The position numbers were made by a program, and so were the translations under genes. This document shows, in pieces, positions 37,304 through 48,471 of a stretch of DNA of 64,000 nucleotides (the first letter of the stretch is position 1; every line of letters begins with the position of its first letter). A model generated the notes under the pieces. It was not told the DNA's origin. It did no database searches and worked only from the letters and a program-made list of their open reading frames with translations. The DNA is from Psychrobacter aquimaris (lineage in GTDB: Bacteria > Pseudomonadota > Gammaproteobacteria > Pseudomonadales > Moraxellaceae), in contig NZ_JABASR010000014.1 of NCBI RefSeq assembly GCF_016107525.1, forward strand, positions 1 to 64,000. Reading direction: 5' to 3'.

Positions 37304-37844
37304 AAGGTCATTCCGTTATGTAAAGGTGATGATTTAGTCAGTCTAATTTTGTCTTTTGATATTTTTATAGATACTGTATTGATTGATCTTAATAGTCGTG
37401 CCAGTATTGATAGCGCGTGGTTTCATAAGGTATAAAGTCATCGTTAAATAAATAACCAATTACTATGCAGATTGTACGGGCTATAACATTTGGTAACTGA
37501 TATTATTGGTCACTGTTGCTATAATAGGCGACAAGCTACAGTGAAATATATCTTATAGCTTGTGAATATTAAGTTAATAAAAGTCTATATAGTCAAAGAC
37601 TTGGCTTTTGGACTAAGAATAATAGCAATAAGTAACCGCTAGGTTAATTTTGGATTCATAATGATACGTGATATTGTACTAAGCAATACCGTGTATCAAG
37701 CGATAAAGTTCATTTCAAACAATAAACTCAGCCAATTTAGTCCGCTATTTTATAGTGTTTTTTGCGGTGTAAAAATAGCGTAAAATTCAGTCTCTATAAT
37801 AAGTTTTCATAAACTAACGGCTAAACAGCAAGGATAAAATAATT
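37304..37844. other. Divergent intergenic region rdgB/sodB
   Basis: About 540 AT-rich bases carrying both promoters. It contains an imperfect inverted repeat (37663-37697) and a 9-bp-arm inverted repeat (37743-37780), listed separately. No small gene seen. Confidence 0.5.
37743..37780. promoter_or_regulatory. Inverted repeat upstream of sodB
   Basis: Arms CGCTATTTT and AAAATAGCG, 20 bases apart, ending 64 bases before the sodB start. This is the usual place for an operator or promoter-overlapping site. It does not match a Fur box that I can recognise. Confidence 0.4.
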
Positions 37845-38474
37845 ATGTCAAACATTACATTGCCAGACCTACCATATGCAAAAGATGCGCTAGAGCCACA
37901 TATCAGTGCCGAGACGCTAGAATACCATCATGACAAGCATCACAATGCATACGTAACTAAGCTCAACGAATTGCTACCAGGTTCTGGTCTAGAAGACAAA
38001 ACGTTGTCAGAAATCATCGTAGCAACCGCTAAAGATGACAGCAAGCATGGTATGTTCAACCAAGCAGCCCAAGTATGGAACCACACGTTCTATTGGAACT
38101 GCATGACGCCAACAAATGGCGGCGGCGAACCTACTGGCGATCTAAAAGCTAAAATTGAAGAAGACTTCGGTAGCTATGACAAGTTCCGTGAAGAGTTCAA
38201 AAACGCAGCATTGACTCAGTTTGGTTCAGGTTGGGCATGGCTAGTCGCTGACAAAGTCGGTGGCAAATTGTCAATCGCTAAAACTGCTAACGCTGATACC
38301 CCACTTGCACATGACCAAATCGCGGTATTGACTTGTGATGTATGGGAACATGCGTACTATGTAGATTACCGTAACCGTCGTCCTGACTATGTTGACACGT
38401 TCCTAGACAAGCTAGTGAACTGGGACTATGCAAATGCGAAATATAAAGGTCAAGATGCTGGCGTTGAAGAGTAA
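37845..38474 (+). CDS. sodB: Superoxide dismutase, Fe type
   Basis: Cytosolic iron superoxide dismutase, 209 residues. Metal ligands are in LEYHHDKHHNAYV (His27 region), QVWNHTFYWNCM (His near 79), and the signature DVWEHAYYVDYRN (Asp and His near 162-166). The Fe-type preference is inferred from LPDLPYAKDALEPHIS and the AQVWNHTFYW context; manganese use cannot be excluded. AAGGA lies before the ATG. Confidence 0.95.
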   Translation: MSNITLPDLPYAKDALEPHISAETLEYHHDKHHNAYVTKLNELLPGSGLEDKTLSEIIVATAKDDSKHGMFNQAAQVWNHTFYWNCMTPTNGGGEPTGDLKAKIEEDFGSYDKFREEFKNAALTQFGSGWAWLVADKVGGKLSIAKTANADTPLAHDQIAVLTCDVWEHAYYVDYRNRRPDYVDTFLDKLVNWDYANAKYKGQDAGVEE

Positions 38475-38500
38475 TCTTTAAAACTTAAGGTTTTGATTTG

Positions 38501-38530
38501 AAAAAAGGACGCTGAGAGGCGTCCTTTTTT
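38501..38530. terminator. Terminator between sodB and DUF4145 gene
   Basis: Arms AAAAAAGGACGC/GCGTCCTTTTTT with a 6-base loop. Convergent genes on both sides. Confidence 0.92.
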
Positions 38531-38556
38531 TTTGTGATAGTTTAAGAACGAACAAT

Positions 38557-39297
38557 TTATTTTTTCTTATCTCTTTGCTTAATATGCTCTTGTGTTTCTA
38601 ATGGAATCAAATCTGCATAGAGACTTTCTAGTTCTTTTGGCTTAGTTATCAGCTCATCAGCAATAAAATTTAAAATACTGAACAACTTCTGAGCGATTTC
38701 AGCATTATCATCTAGATTTATTTGACCAGGATGAACAGCATTATTCCCTATGACTCTTAACAAATCCAAAGCTTGCTGTATTGTAGGACTTAAGCCTTCT
38801 GATACCAATTCTTTTATATCAACGTTGATTTTCTTTCCATCTTTTCCTATTTGCTTTAACAGCATTTGTAGAGCTAAGCGCAAAAGGGCAGTAGCTCCTT
38901 TCGGTGAATCAATCAAAATATTAGAAGCTTCTATATAAAGAGCTTTGATATCCTCATCTAAATCTTCGTTAGGTACTGGAACTGTAGTTTTCTTAGGATA
39001 GATAATTTCTTCATTCACCCATAATGTAAATTCTTCACATGAAGAACAGGTTGCCACTGAAAATCCTTTAGGACAAAATTGATAAAGGTTTTTTTGAAGT
39101 TCATTATCAATTACATTCAAAAATTGAATGATGGTTTTTTGATAAAAACTCTCGATACTTGATCTGTAGTTGAGATACAGATGATTAATAATATTGATCG
39201 CTGTACTTCCAGCATCATCAGCATCAAACCATTCTTGGGTCGCAACAGTATTGCAATGAGGGCACTGAAACTTATTATCTCTGTAGTTTGGTATCAT
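38557..39297 (-). CDS. DUF4145 domain protein with zinc-binding cysteines
   Basis: 246 residues. The N-terminal part has two CxxC pairs (CPHC at about 12-15 and CSSC near 82-85), which could bind zinc together. The C-terminal part matches DUF4145: SPKGATALLRLALQMLLKQIG (stated in pieces) and LRVIGNNAVHPGQI. DUF4145 is regarded as HEPN-related; R and H are seen in RVIGNNAVH, but the spacing is not the standard RNase motif. The gene is AT-rich relative to sodB and looks acquired. GGAG lies 5 bases before the ATG. Function unknown; family members occur in restriction and defence settings. Confidence 0.78.
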   Translation of the reverse strand: MIPNYRDNKFQCPHCNTVATQEWFDADDAGSTAINIINHLYLNYRSSIESFYQKTIIQFLNVIDNELQKNLYQFCPKGFSVATCSSCEEFTLWVNEEIIYPKKTTVPVPNEDLDEDIKALYIEASNILIDSPKGATALLRLALQMLLKQIGKDGKKINVDIKELVSEGLSPTIQQALDLLRVIGNNAVHPGQINLDDNAEIAQKLFSILNFIADELITKPKELESLYADLIPLETQEHIKQRDKKK

Positions 39298-39357
39298 ATA
39301 TTACTCCATAGCTCGTTTATGCATAAATTCGTATTCTATAGAAAATTATACTCTGTT

Positions 39358-40176
39358 CTATAACACCTCAAATCCAAACTTACCCAACGCTTCTCGCAGC
39401 ATCGCAATATTATAATACGCATGCGCATTAACGGTATTTTGAAAGAAGATATAAAGCGTATCAAAGTGCTGACGCTGATTGGCAATCGCTTGTGCCCAGT
39501 CCTGCATCTCCGCCTCACTATAGCGATAATCATGGCGGTCAGCAGCACTCATCGCATCCCACCAGTTTAAATTATTACCATGCATACGTAGATAACCAGT
39601 ACGCTCGGTAAATATCAATCTTGACGGCGGCAATCCACTGACTTTGGGGTAATCGACGCTACACCAAATCAGCCCTTGCTGTGCAAAACTATCGATCACT
39701 TGCGGGGTATGCCAGCCGTTATGACGAAACTCAATGGCGAGTGGATAGTCCTGAAACCAACTAACGAGATTGGCCAGATAAAGACGATGCTCGCGAGTAC
39801 GATCAAAGCCATGTGGAAATTGTAATAGTAAAGGCGCTAAAGCATTGGCTTCGATCAGTGGCGTTAGCGCAGTCAGGAAAGCTTGTGCATGTTCGGCAGT
39901 GCCTTTGCGCGCATGAGTGAAGTCTTGATGCAGTTTGACGGCAAATTTCAATTCACTATTTGCTTCGGCATAGGCTTTATTAACCATGCCTGCAAAGGCT
40001 TTTTGCCCGATGGGCGCGTAGAAGGTGCTATTAATCTCAACTGCGCCGTATTGCTTGGCGTACTCGCGTAAGAAGTCCGTTTTCTTTGTACCAGTTGGAT
40101 ACAGCGTACCGAGCAAATCGGTATCGCTATAGCCGCCAGTACCAAGATAAATACGTGGGATAGGGTTACTGTCCAT
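39358..40176 (-). CDS. DUF72 family protein (YecE-like)
   Basis: TIM-barrel-like DUF72 protein, about 272 residues. Typical stretches are YLGTGGYSDTDLLGTLYP near the start, FLREYAKQYGAVEINSTFY, FAVKLHQDFTHAR, LAIEFRHNGW and YLRMHGNN. The function of the family is unknown. ATG 40176 is preferred to the in-frame GTG 40185; neither has a clear ribosome binding site. ispA lies about 40 bases upstream on the same strand, so they may be co-transcribed. Confidence 0.88.
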   Translation of the reverse strand: MDSNPIPRIYLGTGGYSDTDLLGTLYPTGTKKTDFLREYAKQYGAVEINSTFYAPIGQKAFAGMVNKAYAEANSELKFAVKLHQDFTHARKGTAEHAQAFLTALTPLIEANALAPLLLQFPHGFDRTREHRLYLANLVSWFQDYPLAIEFRHNGWHTPQVIDSFAQQGLIWCSVDYPKVSGLPPSRLIFTERTGYLRMHGNNLNWWDAMSAADRHDYRYSEAEMQDWAQAIANQRQHFDTLYIFFQNTVNAHAYYNIAMLREALGKFGFEVL

Positions 40177-40217
40177 GTTGACCACTCACTGCCGTTCTTT
40201 GATGATTAAATTTTTGG

Positions 40218-41288
40218 CTATTTTTTACGTGCCCATAGCCATTCTATTAATGCCAGTAAAGCATCATTGTTTGCGTCATTGCCAAGCTCGCAACTGCTTG
40301 ATTTATGATGACTCAGTTCACGAATGATGGCTGTGCGTCCGTCATTAAATAGTGATTGCGCATAGCTAGTCGCGTCTTCGACACCCATCAGCTTTACATA
40401 GGTAGATTTATCTAGTTTTTCATCGCTGCCAGCAGGTTTACCAAGGGTGTCAGTCGTCATTGTGACATCTAGCACGTCGTCTTGGACTTGGAAGGCAAGA
40501 CCAATATATTGGGCACACTCTTGCAATGCCATACGCTGTGGAGCAGTTGCACCAGCACAGACGCCGCCCATGAGCATGGCCGCCTCAATTAACGCACCTG
40601 TTTTATCACGGTGAATGGCTTCTAAATCCTCCTGCATGATACTTGCACTGGCTTCGGCATTGAGGTCGAGCATTTGACCAGAAACCATACGCCGTGCACG
40701 CGGAGCAAATATCGCGATGAGCTGGCTTGCGATATCCGCATCGAACGGCACAAAAGTGGGCAGCTCTGCGGTCAATACTTCGAAGGCTAGCGTCTGTAAT
40801 ACGTCACCAGCGAGTAGGGCGGTTGATTCTTCAAAGACGATATGCGCCGTCGGCTGTCCACGACGTAGATCATCATCGTCCATACATGGCAAATCATCAT
40901 GCACCAATGAGTAGGTATGCAAAAGCTCTACTGCTAATGCCGCACGGCGTGCCATATCATAATCGGAGTCATTTTCTAATAGCCCTTCCAAATCGTTATT
41001 TTGATTGATTTTTTTATCAGGGCTTTTATTGGCATCGTTAGCGGTATTATTAGCATTGCTATGATTGACACTGTCAAAGGCACTGGCGACCAATAATGGG
41101 CGTACCAGTTTGCCTTGACCCGTCATCACATAACGGCAGGCATCAATCAGCGGACTTGGCAGTTTGGCATAAGCAAACAGCACGTCGATATCTTGTGCCA
41201 GTTGGGCGCGCACGGCACTGTGAAATTGCTCGGTGTTGTTATCAAAACTATCGAAAGACATAAAGCTTGGTGTAGAAGAAACAGTCAT
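40218..41288 (-). CDS. ispA: Polyprenyl (farnesyl) diphosphate synthase
   Basis: Condenses isopentenyl diphosphate with allylic diphosphates, most likely giving farnesyl diphosphate. The first Asp-rich motif is LVHDDLPCMDDDDLRRG (about 135-151), the second is FQVQDDVLDV (about 258-267), and GKLVRP marks the N-terminal substrate site. The total of 356 residues exceeds the ~300 usual length because of an Asn/Asp/Lys-rich insertion at about 80-105. Start site weakly supported. Confidence 0.92.
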   Translation of the reverse strand: MTVSSTPSFMSFDSFDNNTEQFHSAVRAQLAQDIDVLFAYAKLPSPLIDACRYVMTGQGKLVRPLLVASAFDSVNHSNANNTANDANKSPDKKINQNNDLEGLLENDSDYDMARRAALAVELLHTYSLVHDDLPCMDDDDLRRGQPTAHIVFEESTALLAGDVLQTLAFEVLTAELPTFVPFDADIASQLIAIFAPRARRMVSGQMLDLNAEASASIMQEDLEAIHRDKTGALIEAAMLMGGVCAGATAPQRMALQECAQYIGLAFQVQDDVLDVTMTTDTLGKPAGSDEKLDKSTYVKLMGVEDATSYAQSLFNDGRTAIIRELSHHKSSSCELGNDANNDALLALIEWLWARKK

Positions 41289-42046
41289 AACCCAACCATT
41301 TATCAGGTGAATAATAAAAATATCGCTAGTGTAGCATGATAGATTATATAGCTTATGGGGTGAGCCTCATCAATGCCATGTTTTTGGTAGCTTACTGTTA
41401 AAAAATCGGTTAAGCACGCCGAGATAATACAACAAGCCCTCGTTACGTATTGGTGATTTAACTTAGTCGGTGGATATGTTTTGATAAAGAATCAAGTTAA
41501 GCGTGTGATGGCGCGTGATGGTAGGCATCTGTCATTATAATCTTTAAAAGACCGGTTTTTAGTATACAATTTCAGTATACAAACCGTCACTTAAAGCACA
41601 TTAATAGTCAGGTAAAGGGCTGCTGCCGATTTAAGAGTGACTTGTGAGTATGGTATTAGCTTGTGACAGTCAGGGGCATAATCCCCTACACTAATTGACG
41701 TAAAAATGATCTGATGATTCAGGGCTGGGTATTTGCATGCTTATTTCAGCGGAAAATTTGCTCAAATCTCAGTCCGTATTTTTAATTTTAGTATGTTCAA
41801 TATCAGTACTGGTAACAGTATATATAAATGAAGCGCCGTATTCACTTGTGCTAACGCGGTAACATTAAGCATAAAAAATGAATATATAACCATGAGCGCT
41901 GGATAATAAATACATCTTCACTGCTTACGCTATACTGACTTTATAACACAGTATATTGGCAGTGTTATTACTCGTTTTACTAACAATAACTGGCTATTTA
42001 TTTTAATTTTAAAACGTAGCTTTCGTTATATAGCAAGGAGTTCCAA
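41289..42046. other. Divergent intergenic region ispA/fadB
   Basis: About 760 bases without a gene. It contains a strong composite repeat at 41553-41586 (listed separately) and the promoters for ispA and fadBA. No small coding region was convincing. Confidence 0.5.
41553..41586. promoter_or_regulatory. Composite inverted/direct repeat upstream of fadB
   Basis: CGGTTT and AAACCG enclose two copies of AGTATACA 13 bases apart. GTATAC itself is a palindrome. The arrangement suggests a regulator binding site. It is 460 bases from the fadB start and could serve either divergent gene. Confidence 0.4.
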
Positions 42047-44206
42047 ATGGTATACCAAGGAAATCGCATCACGGTGACAATGCTAGAGGATGGCATCGCC
42101 AACATGCAGTACAACGCCGAAAATGAGAGCGTGAACAAGTTTGATGCTGAGACCAATAAGCAATTTGGCGAAGCGGTTACTGCTTTAGAAAAAGCTGACG
42201 ACGTAAAAGGTTTGATCGTGACGTCAGGCAAAGGCGTCTTTATCGCCGGTGCTGATATCACAGAGTTTGTGGCTTCTTTCAAAAAATCAGAAAGCGAGAT
42301 CAAAGATTGGGTCATTCATGTCAATGACGCTTTCAATCGTTTTGAAGACCTGCCATTTCCAAAAGTTGCTGCTATTAATGGCGCAGCGCTTGGCGGTGGT
42401 TGTGAGATGACTTTGGTTTGTGAATATCGCGTCATGAGCGACAAAGCCATCATCGGTCTACCAGAAACCCAATTGGGTATCTTCCCAGGTTTTGGTGGTA
42501 CGGTTCGTACTACCCGTGTCATCGGTATCGACAATGCGCTTGAACTGATTGCGACTGGTACACCAAAGAAACCACTCGATGCACTAAAACTTGGTCTCGT
42601 TGATGCAACTGTACCTGCTGATGACTTGCAAGATGCAGCGATTGATCTGGTCAAAAAATGTATCTCAGGTGAGCTTGATTGGAAAGCGAAGCGTGAAGAG
42701 AAGCTGGTCCCTGTTAAGCTAAACCAGCTTGAGCAAGCGATGGCATTTAATAGTGCAAAAGGTATGATCTTTGCCAAAGCCAATCCTAAGCAGTACCCAG
42801 CGCCAGCAATCGCTATCGAGACAATTGAGAAGCACGTTAATTTACCACGTGATAAAGCGATTGAAGTCGAAGCTGCTGGTTTTGCGAAAGCCGCTAAAAC
42901 CCCACAAGCAGAAAGCTTGGTTGGTCTGTTCTTAAATGATCAATTGGTTAAAAAGCTAGCGAAGCAGCACAGCAAAAAAGCACATGAAATCAATGAGGCG
43001 GCAGTACTTGGCGCGGGTATCATGGGCGGTGGTATCGCTTATCAGGCAGCTAGTAAAGGCTTGCCAATTATCATGAAAGATATCAAGTCTGAGCAATTAG
43101 ACCTTGGTATGGGCGAAGCCAGTAAGCTACTTGGCAAAATGGTCGAACGTGGCAAGATGACCCCAGCAAAAATGGGCGAAACCTTAAGCCGTATCCGTCC
43201 AACGCTTAACTATGGCGACTTTGCTGAAACAGACATCGTCATTGAAGCCGTGGTAGAGAATCCAAACGTAAAGCGTGCGGTACTAAAAGAAGTAGAAGGC
43301 TTGGTTAAAGACGACTGCATCCTAGCGTCAAATACCTCGACCATTTCTATTACTTTCCTAGCTGAAGCGCTAGAGCGTCCAGAAAACTTCGTCGGTATGC
43401 ACTTCTTTAACCCAGTACATCGCATGCCACTCGTTGAAGTTATCCGCGGTGAGAAATCTTCTGAAGAAGCCATCGCGACTACCGTTGCTCTAGCCTCAAA
43501 AATGGGCAAAGTGCCAGTTGTTGTTAATGACTGCCCAGGTTTCTTAGTCAACCGTGTATTGTTCCCATACTTTGGTGCCTTTGACTTGCTACTTAAGCAA
43601 GGTGCTGACTTTGCTCATGTCGATAAAGTCATGGAAAAATTCGGCTGGCCGATGGGTCCTGCTTATCTAATCGACGTGGTTGGTTTAGATACTGGTGTTC
43701 ATGGTGCTGAAGTCATGGCAGAAGGTTTCCCTGACCGCATGAAGCCTGATTATAAAGGTGCGATTGAGCTTTTATATGAAAACAAACGCTTAGGTCAGAA
43801 AAACGGCGTTGGTTTCTATAAGTATGAGGTGGACAAGCGCGGCAAGCCAAAGAAAGTTGCTGATGAAGCCACTTACGAGTTGCTAAAAACCACGACTGAT
43901 AGCGACAAGCAGACTTTTGATGATCAAGCCATCATCGACCGTACCATGCTAGCTTTCTGTAATGAAACTGTACGTTGCCTAGAAGACAACATCGTCAGCA
44001 CGCCGTCAGAAGCCGATATGGCGATGATTATGGGCGTTGGTTTCCCACCATTCCGCGGTGGACCTTGCCGTTATATCGACCAAATGGGTCTAGATAACTA
44101 CTTGGCACTGTGTGAAAAATATGCGTACCTTGGCAAAGCCTATGAAGCCCCGCAAAAAATTCGCGATATGGCAGCAGCAGGCGAGACCTTTTACGCTACC
44201 GCGTAA
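42047..44206 (+). CDS. fadB: Fatty acid oxidation complex subunit alpha
   Basis: Bifunctional enoyl-CoA hydratase and 3-hydroxyacyl-CoA dehydrogenase, 719 residues. The hydratase domain (about 10-190) has [32 protein letters not shown] and [16 protein letters not shown]. The dehydrogenase domain has [21 protein letters not shown] (about 320, in pieces) and [17 protein letters not shown], and two C-terminal domains follow. AAGGAG is well placed before the ATG. fadA follows after 247 bases, longer than usual for this pair. Confidence 0.97.
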   Translation: MVYQGNRITVTMLEDGIANMQYNAENESVNKFDAETNKQFGEAVTALEKADDVKGLIVTSGKGVFIAGADITEFVASFKKSESEIKDWVIHVNDAFNRFEDLPFPKVAAINGAALGGGCEMTLVCEYRVMSDKAIIGLPETQLGIFPGFGGTVRTTRVIGIDNALELIATGTPKKPLDALKLGLVDATVPADDLQDAAIDLVKKCISGELDWKAKREEKLVPVKLNQLEQAMAFNSAKGMIFAKANPKQYPAPAIAIETIEKHVNLPRDKAIEVEAAGFAKAAKTPQAESLVGLFLNDQLVKKLAKQHSKKAHEINEAAVLGAGIMGGGIAYQAASKGLPIIMKDIKSEQLDLGMGEASKLLGKMVERGKMTPAKMGETLSRIRPTLNYGDFAETDIVIEAVVENPNVKRAVLKEVEGLVKDDCILASNTSTISITFLAEALERPENFVGMHFFNPVHRMPLVEVIRGEKSSEEAIATTVALASKMGKVPVVVNDCPGFLVNRVLFPYFGAFDLLLKQGADFAHVDKVMEKFGWPMGPAYLIDVVGLDTGVHGAEVMAEGFPDRMKPDYKGAIELLYENKRLGQKNGVGFYKYEVDKRGKPKKVADEATYELLKTTTDSDKQTFDDQAIIDRTMLAFCNETVRCLEDNIVSTPSEADMAMIMGVGFPPFRGGPCRYIDQMGLDNYLALCEKYAYLGKAYEAPQKIRDMAAAGETFYATA

Positions 44207-44408
44207 CGGGCAGTCATTACTAGGATAAAGTGCCGTACGTTTGCTGTTGAGAGTGAGAGCGATTGAGTTATCTATACTCTTTAATGGCAATATTCTTTAA
44301 TAGCAGATGTACGATTATAGTTAGTTTCATTTAATGTTAGTACAAGAAAATTGAGCGCAAATGTACCTATTGTACTTTGAAGCGAGATTGACGATGTAAT
44401 AGCACTGA

Positions 44409-45626
<1,218 letters not shown>

Positions 45627-45690
45627 ATTTCAGAAATTTTAAATAAACTGATATTTGTTGATTAATATACTTTAGTATCTTGTAAAATAA

Positions 45691-45723
45691 GCGTCTCTAA
45701 CTTAACGTTAGGGGCGTTTTTTT
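45691..45723 (+). terminator. Terminator after fadA
   Basis: Arms CGTCTCTAAC/GTTAGGGGCG (with G-U pairs) followed by a T-run. Confidence 0.8.
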
Positions 45724-45840
45724 GTGCCCACAGTAAAATAATATAAGTGATTATGCTAAACCCTAGCATACCGTTATTGGTTGAGTAAAAAGGCTATCAA
45801 AATTAGAATTTGATTTACTATAAATGAATGGTGATAGTGT

Positions 45841-47559
45841 ATGGATGATAATAATAAGCGAAGCCAGTATAGGTATAAGAATAAAAATAGAAGCAGAAAT
45901 AGAGCAGGTAAGCAGGAGAGACGTAGAATTACTAAGCGTAAGGAGCAGAAACTCCAACGCACTAAAGGATCGACCAAAATAAAACTAAAGCAGGTGTTTT
46001 TTCCTTATTTGGGTTTGAGTATCCTGACCATTCTACTTTTCGGTGCTTTACGCTGGTTGCTTGATATTTATCTAGATGTTCTTCCTTTAAAGGAAGGCTA
46101 CTGGAATTTTGGTATTCCTCTCCTTTTATCTATTTCAGTCGTTAGTATTTGGATGTGGCCGAGGTACGAGCTTCTGACTTTAAAGTGGGTTGAGCGTAGT
46201 AGTTCAGGCTACTTTTTTATAACGATGGTTTTAGCATTAGTGATACCGCTTGTTCTCAGCCAAAACTATTTGTCTAAAGCTGCCTACGAAGTTATTGAAG
46301 TAAATAGCTTGAATGATATTCGTCATTATCCAAAGCAAAAGTATTTCAGAGTAAATGATTTTGAGCCACTCAAATTAGAGAGCGTTTCTTATATAGAAAC
46401 ACAAGTAGTCAGTGGACGATATTTTGACTCAACATTGCATATTGATTATTACATTGCGACGCCATTTATAGCCGCTGAGAATATTTGGCTAGGTTCTAGC
46501 TACCACACGAAATACGATAATCGCGCAGACCAAAGTATTAAAGACAGTCAATACTCAGCGTTTATTAACGACTCGCGCCATAAGTACGAAGCCAAAGACC
46601 TCTCTAATATCAGCTACTTTAAGAAACTTAAATCATCAAATAGCAGAAATGCTTACTTACACACGATTTCTACGGCTAATAGGCAATCTAATTTGCCACA
46701 CTTGGTATTAATGCCTGAAACAGGATTACTTACTGACAGTTTAGGTCGTGATTTCGTTTGGGGGTTTGGTTCGTTTTTTATTGGTATGGTGCTGTGCTTG
46801 TTGCTCGTTCTCGCAGCAGAGTTTGATAGTCAAGAAAAGAAGGACAAGCGAAAACGTATACCTATCAAAAAACAAAAGCAAGTAAAAAAACGAGCACCAG
46901 TAAGTGATCTATCAAAAAGCCTAGTAGTTTGGTTTAGAAGTAATAAAGAGCGACCTGCGACGTTGGTATTAATACTGACCTGTATAGGTACATTTATACT
47001 GACCTTATTCATGGGTATGGATATCATTGATCCTTTATCTAGACAGGTAAATAGTGTAGGTGGGTTAACGATGGACGCGCTGAAAGCTGGTAAGTATTGG
47101 CGGGTAGTGACATCGCTTTTTGTACATGTAGGAATTATGCATTTAGTAATGAGTCTAGGGATGCTTTTTGCGACAGGTTATATTTTGGAAAAACTATTGG
47201 GTCCTATACGTTTTACGATTGCGTTTTTTATATGTGGTATTTTCGCTAATGTTTTAGGGGTGCTATATTTTGATATGGATATGGCAGGTGTTTGGGGTGC
47301 TACATTTGGCTTGTTTGGTATCGCGATACCGTTGGTGGCCTTTAAAATTTTTAATAAAAAATATCGAGAGCTATTCGGCGGTACTATCGCTGCGATATTA
47401 ATCATTACTTTAAACAGCATGTTCTTTGCATTTATAAACACGCTCAGTTATATGGTGTATTATCTTTTAACCTTATGTTTTGGCGTTGCTTTCGGTGTGG
47501 GCATGGTCATGACTCAAAAACAGTCTTTATTACGCAATGCTAGGCGTCATAATATATAG
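45841..47559 (+). CDS. Rhomboid-fold membrane protein lacking catalytic residues (pseudoprotease)
   Basis: 572 residues. A very basic N-terminus (about 1-50, Arg/Lys rich) precedes three membrane helices and an extracytoplasmic loop of about 130 residues (155-290), another helix, a basic linker (about 335-365) and a C-terminal rhomboid-like core. The core keeps YWRVVTSLFVHVGIMHLVMS, but S438 replaces the usual asparagine. The GASG position reads VWGATFG with W485 where the serine should be, and the last helix (SYMVYYLLTLCFG) has no histidine. I therefore predict a non-proteolytic rhomboid that binds membrane proteins. Function is inferred from fold only. Confidence 0.78.
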   Translation: MDDNNKRSQYRYKNKNRSRNRAGKQERRRITKRKEQKLQRTKGSTKIKLKQVFFPYLGLSILTILLFGALRWLLDIYLDVLPLKEGYWNFGIPLLLSISVVSIWMWPRYELLTLKWVERSSSGYFFITMVLALVIPLVLSQNYLSKAAYEVIEVNSLNDIRHYPKQKYFRVNDFEPLKLESVSYIETQVVSGRYFDSTLHIDYYIATPFIAAENIWLGSSYHTKYDNRADQSIKDSQYSAFINDSRHKYEAKDLSNISYFKKLKSSNSRNAYLHTISTANRQSNLPHLVLMPETGLLTDSLGRDFVWGFGSFFIGMVLCLLLVLAAEFDSQEKKDKRKRIPIKKQKQVKKRAPVSDLSKSLVVWFRSNKERPATLVLILTCIGTFILTLFMGMDIIDPLSRQVNSVGGLTMDALKAGKYWRVVTSLFVHVGIMHLVMSLGMLFATGYILEKLLGPIRFTIAFFICGIFANVLGVLYFDMDMAGVWGATFGLFGIAIPLVAFKIFNKKYRELFGGTIAAILIITLNSMFFAFINTLSYMVYYLLTLCFGVAFGVGMVMTQKQSLLRNARRHNI

Positions 47560-47761
47560 TGATTGGCTATTCATAATCAGAAACCTACGCTAAGCAGTAT
47601 TAATCAAACGTGATGAATTGTTATTAATCATTATTAGAGACTATCTCCATTGACGCACTCAGTAAACTATGACTAAATGAGAGGAAGGCTAATAAAGACA
47701 ATATCAATGATAAAATTAACATAGCTTTTAACAATAAAGTCCGCCGTACAAGGAGTGTGCC

Positions 47762-48337
47762 ATGTCTACTATGATTACCGATCGTACCTATCGAATCGCT
47801 CGCGAAAATACCCAAGCGATGATAATTGATATTCAAGAACGCTTAACACCGCATATTTATGACCATGAAAATATCGTCAAAAAAGCAGTGACACTTATTA
47901 AAGGTCTACAAGCACTGAATATCCCTATTATGCTCAATGAGCAGTACAAAAAAGGGCTTGGCGATACGCTACCTGAGATACGCGAGGTATTAGAAGGCGA
48001 TAACGCTAAAAGCTTTGAAAAGGTTACCTTTAGCGCTTGTGATAATAATGATTCGTGGCATTATTTAGCACAGCAAAATAGAAGTATTGTTTTACTGTTT
48101 GGGGTAGAGACACATGTCTGTGTACTACAAACGGCGCTTGATTTGCTAGATAATGGTATGCAACCTGTCATCATTGGTGATGCGGTCGGCTCACGTTTCC
48201 CTTATGATAAAAAGCAAGCGATTCGCCGTATTCGCCGTGCTGGTGGCGTGATTACCACGGTCGAAACCATTCTGTTTGAGTTATGCCGAAGTAGTCAAGA
48301 CCCTGCTTTTAAAACCATTAGTAACTTGATTAAATAA
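47762..48337 (+). CDS. Isochorismatase-family cysteine hydrolase
   Basis: Cytosolic hydrolase of 191 residues. The catalytic set is visible: Asp in AMIIDIQERL, Lys in KSFEKVTFSA, and Cys in LLFGVETHVCVLQTAL. The family includes nicotinamidases and ring amidohydrolases such as YcaC-type proteins; the substrate is unknown. AAGGAG lies 6 bases before the ATG. A terminator follows. Confidence 0.9.
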   Translation: MSTMITDRTYRIARENTQAMIIDIQERLTPHIYDHENIVKKAVTLIKGLQALNIPIMLNEQYKKGLGDTLPEIREVLEGDNAKSFEKVTFSACDNNDSWHYLAQQNRSIVLLFGVETHVCVLQTALDLLDNGMQPVIIGDAVGSRFPYDKKQAIRRIRRAGGVITTVETILFELCRSSQDPAFKTISNLIK

Positions 48338-48360
48338 TCGTTTCCTATAGATTTAAAAAG

Positions 48361-48392
48361 ATGGCGCTTAATACGATAAGCGCTATTTTTTT
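48361..48392 (+). terminator. Terminator after the isochorismatase-like gene
   Basis: Arms ATGGCGCTTA/TAAGCGCTAT (one G-U) with a 6-base loop and a T-run. Confidence 0.85.
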
Positions 48393-48435
48393 AGGCGTGC
48401 TGATAATTAAAGCAATAATCAGCAGTGCCAAGCTC

Positions 48436-48471
48436 GAATGTTCAACACGCCCTAGGGCATGTTGAACATTC
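48436..48471. repeat. 36-bp near-perfect palindrome at a MITE boundary
   Basis: Arms of 17 bases, GAATGTTCAACACGCCC and GGGCATGTTGAACATTC, one mismatch, around a central TA. The right arm is the left end of MITE copy A, so the left arm looks like an inverted copy of that end. Confidence 0.85.
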
